Shown here: piece after piece, positions 58,822-64,000 of the stretch
Layout of the letters: every line of letters begins with the position of its first letter
How positions within the stretch are numbered: position 1 is the stretch's first letter
Assembly: GCF_019746665.1 (NCBI RefSeq)
Contig: NZ_JAIERS010000005.1
Location: 310,001 to 374,000, forward strand
Source: Sphingomonas sp.
Lineage (GTDB): Bacteria; Pseudomonadota; Alphaproteobacteria; Sphingomonadales; Sphingomonadaceae
DNA length: 64,000 nt
Direction of reading: 5' to 3'
Notes under the pieces: generated by a model
Databases searched by the model: none
What the model saw: the letters and a program-made list of their open reading frames with translations, nothing else
What the model was told of the DNA's origin: nothing
Position numbers and translations under genes: made by a program

Positions 58822-58984
58822 GGCGCCGCGCCTCCAGGTCGATCACGTTGTCGGCGGCGGGCGCCTTGCGGCGCCGGGGCAGCGCGGCGATCGCCGCCGC
58901 CACCGCGTCGGGGCTAGGGGCGTCCGCGCCTGGCGCGCGCACATTCTGCGTAGGGCCGAAATAGCCGATATAGGTGAGCTTCAT
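58814..58984 (-). CDS. Small prophage protein
   Basis: 56 residues from ATG 58984 (AGAGG 6 nt upstream): MKLTYIGYFGPTQNVRAPGA then a helical Ala-rich part and NVIDLEARRRG. The C-terminal IDLEARR motif is common in small proteobacterial proteins of unknown role. Overlaps the next gene by 8 nt. Confidence 0.55.
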   Translation of the reverse strand: MKLTYIGYFGPTQNVRAPGADAPSPDAVAAAIAALPRRRKAPAADNVIDLEARRRG

Positions 58985-58986
58985 GA

Positions 58987-59178
58987 TTACCTCTGCCACC
59001 AGGGGAGCGTGGGCTCGGTCTGTTCGAATTGGTCGCCGCCGGGTTGGCGGCGCTGGTCGCTGCGCTGTTTGATGAGCAGCCGCCGGGCCTGGCGGAGCGA
59101 GCAGCCAAGCCGGACCGCGAGGGCGAATGCCTCGCGGTGCCGCCGCCGATCGCGCAGCCGGGCCTCGGCGCTGGCCAT
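58987..59178 (-). CDS. Small basic helix-turn-helix-like prophage protein
   Basis: 63 residues from ATG 59178 (a GTG directly before it is possible). RHREAFALAVRLGCSLRQARRLLIKQRSDQRRQ looks like a helix-turn-helix with basic flanks, followed by a Trp-Trp tail. Coupled by ATGA to the gene upstream. Probably binds DNA. Confidence 0.5.
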   Translation of the reverse strand: MASAEARLRDRRRHREAFALAVRLGCSLRQARRLLIKQRSDQRRQPGGDQFEQTEPTLPWWQR

Positions 59179-59429
59179 CACGCGAAGCTCTCGCCCGTGG
59201 CCGCGATCGCGCGGACCAGCTGCTCGCTGGCTGCGCGCGCCGCTTCTTCCCAGGCGCGGTCCGTTGATCGATGACGGTAGATCTCAACCGTCTTCTTCAC
59301 GGTGCTGACCATCAACCCGGTTTCACGCGCGATGCCCTCGATCGAGCGGCCGGCGTCCCACAGGTCCATGATCAACAGCTCGCTGGCGAACATGCCGTGG
59401 CCGGCGGGGCGCCCGGTGCGAATGGTCAT
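59178..59429 (-). CDS. Helix-turn-helix prophage protein
   Basis: 83 residues. MTIRTGRPAGHGMFASELLIMDLWDAGRSIEGIARETGLMVSTVKKTVEIY contains a clear HTH (SIEGIARETGLMVSTVKKTV) of resolvase/sigma-like type. The C terminus is a single helix. Probably a regulator of the early operon in which it lies. Confidence 0.65.
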   Translation of the reverse strand: MTIRTGRPAGHGMFASELLIMDLWDAGRSIEGIARETGLMVSTVKKTVEIYRHRSTDRAWEEAARAASEQLVRAIAATGESFA

Positions 59430-59749
59430 TGGACCGACCTCTGGGCGCGCTCCTCAGCGAGGATGGCGGCGCGCAGCTCGGACACCTTGGCTTCGAGCGC
59501 GTCGAGCTGCTTAAGCGTGAACACCGCGTAAGAAGCCGTCCCGTGGCTATCGACGTGCCCCAACATGGCAGTGAAACCGTGGAGCTCGGGCGGCAAATGA
59601 TCGGTGTCGATCGCGCGATGAACGCCGACAAACGCGCCTACCAAGCCTGGAGACAAGCCGAGCTGTTCGCGGGTGCAAGGGCTGCAAACGAGCGTGCGCA
59701 TAGAGCCGAGAAGCGCGATCTGGCTCATTTTCTTGGGGAAAAAGCTCAT
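59426..59749 (-). CDS. Prophage early protein, unknown function
   Basis: 107 residues from ATG 59749: MSFFPKKMSQIALLGSMRTL, a CSPC pair, a mid part rich in His/Gly, and a C-terminal coiled helix (LKQLDALEAKVSELRAAILA). No family was recognised. Overlaps neighbours by 4 nt on both sides. Confidence 0.6.
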   Translation of the reverse strand: MSFFPKKMSQIALLGSMRTLVCSPCTREQLGLSPGLVGAFVGVHRAIDTDHLPPELHGFTAMLGHVDSHGTASYAVFTLKQLDALEAKVSELRAAILAEERAQRSVQ

Positions 59750-60033
59750 TGAGCCGCCTCCCCGCCAAGCTTTGCCTGGCGCCGCGCCGCCTGGGCGAGG
59801 CCGGCGAGGTTGGCGACGCCCTTTTCGACGCCGACGCACAGATCCTCGATCACCATGCGGGCGATCACGTCGCCGCGATGCTCGGCCTTGGCCTGCTCGC
59901 ACACGGCAGCGAGATCGCGGCGGAGGATTTCGAGTTCGGTTCGGCCCCAATTCTCGCGGCCAGCGATCGCCGCGCTGGCGCGCACGATCAGGTCCTGCAG
60001 CTGGGTTGCAACGGGCGTGCTTGTAGTGGTCAT
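59746..60033 (-). CDS. Prophage early protein, helical, unknown function
   Basis: 95 residues predicted all-helical (QLQDLIVRASAAIAGRENWG; LEILRRDLAAVCEQAKAEHR; EKGVANLAGLAQAARRQAKL). No domain was recognised. 3 nt separate it from the regulator gene upstream. Confidence 0.6.
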   Translation of the reverse strand: MTTTSTPVATQLQDLIVRASAAIAGRENWGRTELEILRRDLAAVCEQAKAEHRGDVIARMVIEDLCVGVEKGVANLAGLAQAARRQAKLGGEAAQ

Positions 60034-60036
60034 CGG

Positions 60037-60420
60037 TCAAGCCTCCTGGTCGGTGTTGTGGGTGCAGTTCGGGCAGGTGTCGGCGAACTTGCGGGTGCGC
60101 CAATCGATGAGCGGGCCTTTGCGGCGGCGGTGGCGCAGGCAGGTGCGCAGCGCGATTTCCGCGCCGCTGACCGGGCACAGCACGGTGTCGGCCGAGTAGG
60201 CGGCGCGCACTTTGCGCTCGATCTCGGCATAATCGCCGGGATAGACGTGGCGGAGCACCTTGCTGACGGTGCCGCTCGATTGACCAATGCGGTCGCCGGC
60301 TTCGCGCTGGTTGGTCTTGTCGCAGGCCAGGGCGAGCAGCCGCACCCATTCCGGGAGTGGATCGCCCCAGGCGGCGATGGCCTTGGCGAGATTTTCGCCG
60401 ATGTTAGGGTTACCAAACAT
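60037..60420 (-). CDS. HTH and cysteine-motif regulator of the prophage early region
   Basis: 127 residues from ATG 60420. LLALACDKTNQREAGDRIGQ then SSGTVSKVLRHVY is a helix-turn-helix, and CPVSG, RTCLRH and CPNCTHN provide possible zinc ligands in the C-terminal half. Such proteins occur in the early regions of Mu-like phages of alphaproteobacteria. It starts 3 nt after the gene upstream ends. Confidence 0.7.
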   Translation of the reverse strand: MFGNPNIGENLAKAIAAWGDPLPEWVRLLALACDKTNQREAGDRIGQSSGTVSKVLRHVYPGDYAEIERKVRAAYSADTVLCPVSGAEIALRTCLRHRRRKGPLIDWRTRKFADTCPNCTHNTDQEA

Positions 60421-60422
60421 GG

Positions 60423-61037
60423 TTAACCCTCCCCCCCGGCGCGGGGCCGGCGCCGGCTGGGGCGTGCGTGGCTGGCGATCAGCTCGATTTTCTTGCCCGT
60501 GTTGCCGTCGATCAGCCAGCGGCGGGCGGTGCCGTCGCGCTCGGAGCGAGTGATGCGTGGCGGCTTGGGGCCGGTGTCGCGCACCAGCCGATAGCGGGCG
60601 ATCTGGCCGGTCCCCTCGCGGGTGAGATAGCCAGCGCGGAACAACGCAAGCAGGAACTCGTCGGTGGTGCGCCGGCCTACGCCTTCGCAGCCAAGCATCA
60701 GCGTCGGCCGATCGAACCGCTTGACGATGCGCATGAAACGCCACAGCCGCTCGGTCTGGGTGCGCCGGCGCGGCTTTAGCCGGCCTTGCTTGCCGACCTG
60801 GGGCGGGGTGTTGGTGTTCGCGGCGGCGGCAATGGCCTCCGGCTTCAGGGCATAGCGCATCGGTCTCCCCATGATGCGTTCGACAAGGCCGGCCCGGCGC
60901 CAGAAGAGCAGCCGCACATGCACGGCCTGGCGCGTGACGCGGATCGCGGCGGCGAGCTCATCGCTGGTCATCGGCCGCGCTGCGCGGGTCATCAGACGCC
61001 AGAGCGGCTGCTGGACGGGATTGGGCGCGGCGCGCAT
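60423..61037 (-). CDS. Winged-helix prophage protein
   Basis: 204 residues from ATG 61037 (overlaps the muB stop, ATGA). The N-terminal 65 residues are a winged helix (TSDELAAAIRVTRQAVHVRLLFWRRAGLVERI). A second, similar helical segment (GCEGVGRRTTDEFLLALFRAGYLTREG) precedes RYRLVRDTGPKPPRITRSERDG and a basic tail. Likely DNA-binding; role unknown. Confidence 0.7.
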   Translation of the reverse strand: MRAAPNPVQQPLWRLMTRAARPMTSDELAAAIRVTRQAVHVRLLFWRRAGLVERIMGRPMRYALKPEAIAAAANTNTPPQVGKQGRLKPRRRTQTERLWRFMRIVKRFDRPTLMLGCEGVGRRTTDEFLLALFRAGYLTREGTGQIARYRLVRDTGPKPPRITRSERDGTARRWLIDGNTGKKIELIASHARPSRRRPRAGGEG

Positions 61038-61813
61038 CAGGCGGCTGCCTGTTGCTGCCGGCGAGTTTGCACCTGGCCGCTCTGGATCGGCAGATCGCCC
61101 CAGTCGGCGAGCGTCATCGTCGACTTCTGGCGCTTGAGCGCTTCGCCCTCGGCCTCGATGAGGTTGTTCGCGATGTATCGTGTGACGCCGTTGCAGGCGG
61201 TAACGATGGCCGCGACCAGATCTTCGGCGATATGCGCCTGCTGGCAATAATGGTCGCGCAGAACCAGGGCATCGGGCAGCGAGCAGGGCTGTGCCGGCAT
61301 GTGGACACGGATGCGGTTGTGAAAACGCTGACGACGCTGGAGCTTGGCGGGCAGGCTTTCCTCACCCACCAGCAGGAACGGTACCTTGGTTTCATCATAG
61401 ATGGTGCGGATCAGCTCGATCCACTTGCAGTGTTCGACCTGATCGAACTCGTCGATCACAACCGGCCGGCGATAGCTGTTCAGCGCGCTGATGATCTGCC
61501 CCAGGCGATCCGCTGCCGTGCGCTCCAGGTGTTCGATTCCCAGCTCGCGGGCGAGCAGCTTGAGCATGACACCCGGCGTCCAGGTGCGGTTGGCGGTCAG
61601 AAAGACGCCGTCATACTTGTCGCAGGTGTAGGCGGCGGCCATCGTCTTGCCCCAGCCCGAATAGCCGTAGAGCACGCCCATGCGTTCGACGCCTTCGCGC
61701 GGATCATCGAGCCGGACCATTGCCTCCATCGCGAGGCGCATGTTGGTCAGTTGTGCCGGCGCCTTGGGCGGCGCGGGCGAAATAGGGGTCGCAGGGGGCA
61801 CAAGGTCGTTCAC
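61037..61813 (-). CDS. MuB-like AAA ATPase, transposition target protein
   Basis: 258 residues from GTG 61813, which overlaps the transposase stop (GTGA) and has GGAG 9 nt upstream; ATG 61828 is the alternative. Walker A GYSGWGKT and Walker B VVIDEFDQVEH with a following sensor (PFLLVGEESLP) match AAA+ MuB relatives. MuB binds target DNA and stimulates the transposase; it also gives target immunity. The next gene overlaps its stop. Confidence 0.93.
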   Translation of the reverse strand: MNDLVPPATPISPAPPKAPAQLTNMRLAMEAMVRLDDPREGVERMGVLYGYSGWGKTMAAAYTCDKYDGVFLTANRTWTPGVMLKLLARELGIEHLERTAADRLGQIISALNSYRRPVVIDEFDQVEHCKWIELIRTIYDETKVPFLLVGEESLPAKLQRRQRFHNRIRVHMPAQPCSLPDALVLRDHYCQQAHIAEDLVAAIVTACNGVTRYIANNLIEAEGEALKRQKSTMTLADWGDLPIQSGQVQTRRQQQAAA

Positions 61814-63621
61814 CGGGCCTGTCTCCATTGGCTGTTTTGGTTGGCGATGCGGGGGCGCTCGAAAGCGCCGGAAAGGATCTTCTCGGCCCGGTATTCCGCG
61901 CTCTTCGAGTAGGCGCGGGCCTGGGCGAGCAGCGTCGGATCGACTTCGATGCCGGCGGCGGCATCGCTCAGCAGCTGATCGGTTTGCGCCACTCGCTCGC
62001 GCACGCTGGCGGTGCTCGGCGCAACGGCTTCGCGGCGGCGCGGGGCTGGCACCGGCATCGCAGGGGGCGCCACGTCCGCCGCCATGCTGGCGATCGCCGG
62101 GGTGGTGTGCGGCGCGGTGCGCGGCGGCAGCGTGTGAAGCTTGCCCGCGGCCTCGGCATCGCGGCGCAGCACCGCATCGCGCATATCGTCAAAGCGGAAC
62201 TCGCGTTGCTTCGCGCGAAGCTCCGCCTGCTGCGCCTTGATCCAGGCCGCTTGCTGGCGCCGGGCCTCCATTGCGAAATCGCGTTCGGAGAAGCCGGCAC
62301 GTTCGTGGTTGAGCGCGGTGCAGATGAACTCGCCCGTGCTCGCGAAAACGAACAGTTCGCCCAGTTCGTCCTCGTCGCGGCGCAGGATGACGCGCTGGCC
62401 CATCCAGGCAGCGAGCGGTTCGGCCCAATAGCTGCCGCGCTTCCACTGGACGCCCTTCTTCGTGACCGTGCCGTGGCCGACATAGGCGCTGAGCGCGCGA
62501 CGCAGCGTGTCGGTATCGGGTGCGCGGCGGCTGGCGATCGGCGAGGCTAGAAAGCGCGCGATCGGCGCCTCGCCCGTCATCGAATGGACGCGCTGACCGT
62601 AGGTGCCCTCAACCCAGTTATCGATGATTGTCTGCAGCTCGGCCGAGCTGATCGCGGCAACGATCTCGGCGCGGCCGGTCTTCCGGCGGGCGGCGGCGCG
62701 CAGCTTTTGCGCCTGGGCGACATTGTGCCCGACAAAGCCGCCGAGCAGCGAGGCGCGCTCTCGCGTGAACGTGCCGAACAGCCGTTCGACATGCGGTTTC
62801 AGATCGGGGCGGGCGGGCGGCAGATCGTCAAGCTCGATGCCGAGGCTGGGCAGGCCCGTCTTCATCGTGGCGTTGACGAAGCCGGAGCCCTGGTCGGTAC
62901 GCAGGATCTCGGGGACCACGCCCCACGCACTGATCGTGGCCAGTAGCGTTGCTCGTGCCGATCGCGCGCTTTCCGATTCGACCACGAGATACTTCGCGCG
63001 CCGCGAATAGACGTCGACGATGCCAAGAATCGACCTGCGGCCATCGGTGCAGACCACGTCGGCCTTGGTGGTATCGATTTCCCAGATGTGATTGGCGTGG
63101 GTCGCCTCTGCATCGGCGCGGCCCAACGAGACGCGGTATTTGCCGCGATAAAGATCGGGATCGCGGTTATAGGCGAGCAGCGCGGGCTTGCTGGCCTCGA
63201 TCGCGGCGATCCGTCGGCGCAGCGTGCGGTCGCTGGGCAAGGGGATGCCAGGAAAGCGGGCGGCGATCAGCTCGTAGATCCGCGAGGCTGAAAGCTGCTG
63301 CTCCGCGAGCAGCACTTCGACCGCGTCGGCCACCTGGGGGTTCGCCGACCAGTAGTCACTGCCCTTGGGCCGTCCGCGCCCGCGCTGGGGCTGCGCGTCG
63401 TTCGCCGCCGCCTGGCGCCGCGCGAGATCGGCGCGCGCCCCCTCGGGCAGCTCGGCGACCGCGAACCAAAACCCGCCGCCAGGCCCTGGTCGATCGACCC
63501 TATGCCACCCGGCCTTACCCGCGAGCAGCAGCACGCCGCGCTTGGTGGCGGGCAACCCGGCGAGCCGGAGCTGGGCGATCTCGGCGGCGGAGAGATGAGT
63601 GCGGGCGAGCAGATGGTTCAC
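61810..63621 (-). CDS. MuA-like DDE transposase
   Basis: 603 residues. An N-terminal Mu DNA-binding winged helix (residues 1-60, MNHLLARTHLSAAEIAQLRLAGLP), a second helical DNA-binding part (95-145), an RNase H-fold core with Asp183 (WEIDTTKADVV), Asp243 (LRTDQGSGFVN) and Glu279 (PHVERLFGTF; D-35-E spacing), then the Mu C-terminal beta barrel (YWAEPLAAWMGQRVILRRDE) and a disordered tail for MuB contact. It cuts and joins phage ends for replicative transposition. Confidence 0.96.
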   Translation of the reverse strand: MNHLLARTHLSAAEIAQLRLAGLPATKRGVLLLAGKAGWHRVDRPGPGGGFWFAVAELPEGARADLARRQAAANDAQPQRGRGRPKGSDYWSANPQVADAVEVLLAEQQLSASRIYELIAARFPGIPLPSDRTLRRRIAAIEASKPALLAYNRDPDLYRGKYRVSLGRADAEATHANHIWEIDTTKADVVCTDGRRSILGIVDVYSRRAKYLVVESESARSARATLLATISAWGVVPEILRTDQGSGFVNATMKTGLPSLGIELDDLPPARPDLKPHVERLFGTFTRERASLLGGFVGHNVAQAQKLRAAARRKTGRAEIVAAISSAELQTIIDNWVEGTYGQRVHSMTGEAPIARFLASPIASRRAPDTDTLRRALSAYVGHGTVTKKGVQWKRGSYWAEPLAAWMGQRVILRRDEDELGELFVFASTGEFICTALNHERAGFSERDFAMEARRQQAAWIKAQQAELRAKQREFRFDDMRDAVLRRDAEAAGKLHTLPPRTAPHTTPAIASMAADVAPPAMPVPAPRRREAVAPSTASVRERVAQTDQLLSDAAAGIEVDPTLLAQARAYSKSAEYRAEKILSGAFERPRIANQNSQWRQAR

Positions 63622-63986
63622 TGCAGCGCCTCGATCGCGGTGATGTGCGCGTCGACATGCGCGAGCAGGCGACCGCGAATGTCCTTGCCGACCGGCAGCG
63701 CGTCGACCGCGATGCGGAAGGCGTGCGCGGTCATGAGGATCTGGTCGACCTCGGCAGTACCCCGCTTAACCCATGAAGGCTGATCGGAAAGCGCTAGCGG
63801 CAGCTCAGGATGGTCTTCCCCGACCAGCTGAACAACCGCGCCCTGAATGTCCTTCGCGCAAAGGTGCAATTTGTCGCAGGCTTGAAAGATGTCGAATTTG
63901 ACACCCGTGACCCGCGCCGCAAGATCGTGCCCCTCATTCCAATAGGAGAAGCGCTCTCGGACCGGCAACTTGGGGTCAATTTCCAT
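63618..63986 (-). CDS. Prophage early protein upstream of the transposase
   Basis: 122 residues from ATG 63986, 4-nt overlap with the transposase gene. MEIDPKLPVRERFSYWNEGH; later CDKLHLCAKDIQGAVVQLVG and a helical C terminus (RLLAHVDAHITAIEAL). No family was recognised. Its position corresponds to genes between the repressor and transposase in Mu-like phages. More of the phage lies to the right. Confidence 0.65.
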   Translation of the reverse strand: MEIDPKLPVRERFSYWNEGHDLAARVTGVKFDIFQACDKLHLCAKDIQGAVVQLVGEDHPELPLALSDQPSWVKRGTAEVDQILMTAHAFRIAVDALPVGKDIRGRLLAHVDAHITAIEALQ

Positions 63987-64000
63987 GAGCCGCTGGTCAA

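Larger units (their letters stand above)
44190..64000 (-). mobile_element. Mu-like transposable prophage, right end at left; continues beyond the window
   Basis: All confident genes from 63986 down to 44490 read leftward in Mu order: transposase, MuB, early genes, GemA, Mor, gp25-gp30-like genes, and a DNA modification gene at the end. The boundary near 44190-44460 is inferred from repeat content and composition; the other end and the target-site duplication are outside the window. No capsid, protease, tail or lysis gene was found. It could be a deletion derivative or a satellite. Confidence 0.85.

Noticed and set aside
1..64000. tRNA, rRNA or CRISPR features
   Set aside because: No tRNA cloverleaf, rRNA segment or repeat-spacer array was noticed by eye; a covariance-model search was not possible.

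Overview
This is a 64 kb window from a GC-rich alphaproteobacterium, most likely a sphingomonad. The evidence is the very high GC with long arginine-rich antisense frames, the DnaJ/YihY/fabI/aroC and argS/SPOR/nagZ neighbourhoods, COQ9, YX-rich glycine-zipper surface proteins, and abundant intergenic palindromes of the kind seen in Sphingomonas relatives. No rRNA, tRNA or CRISPR array was seen.

Region 1 (1-44175) is chromosomal. It starts with an ABC-2 exporter pair cut by the left edge and a cyclic-nucleotide-binding/flavoprotein fusion. A housekeeping run follows: DnaJ-like chaperone, YihY, fabI, a DUF559 nuclease, aroC, purA, a DUF1800/DUF1501 pair, M20 peptidase, rarD, argS, SPOR and nagZ. 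Next come small envelope proteins, COQ9, an EamA transporter, an Old Yellow Enzyme, a P450, two tandem amidohydrolases, an S41 protease, an NlpC/P60-like hydrolase, a second M20 enzyme and an RhlE-type helicase. From 35.0 to 41.6 kb there is a lipid/acyl-CoA group: nitroreductase, thiolase, SDR, thioesterase, enoyl-CoA hydratase and acyl-CoA ligase. A response-regulator-like protein with a degenerate receiver and two overlapping HEAT/cupin-like genes close the region.

Scattered through region 1 are paired inverted palindromes that look like REPIN-type elements. At two places an inverted pair brackets a small nuclease gene instead of a short spacer: a DUF559 protein (6778-7227) and a GIY-YIG protein (32608-32901, broken by one amber codon).

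Region 2 (about 44200 to the right edge) is a Mu-like transposable prophage read entirely leftward apart from one doubtful small ORF; its left (repressor) end lies beyond the window. Recognisable parts are the MuA DDE transposase, MuB ATPase, many small early genes joined by 4-nt overlaps, a DnaA-domain-IV-like protein, an ASCH protein, GemA, Mor, gp25/gp26/gp27-like proteins, the large terminase, a portal protein, a MuF head protein, Gam, two exported proteins (one an SGNH hydrolase) and a DNA adenine methylase at the right end. No capsid, protease, tail, baseplate or lysis gene is visible. The element is therefore either a deletion derivative or a satellite-like transposable element that keeps packaging genes.

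The most unusual reading is the portal protein, which carries a C-terminal two-HxT (2H phosphoesterase) domain of the type used by anti-CBASS nucleases. The MuF protein next to it appears to carry a C-terminal BECR-type nuclease domain, and a tiny ankyrin protein is encoded between them.
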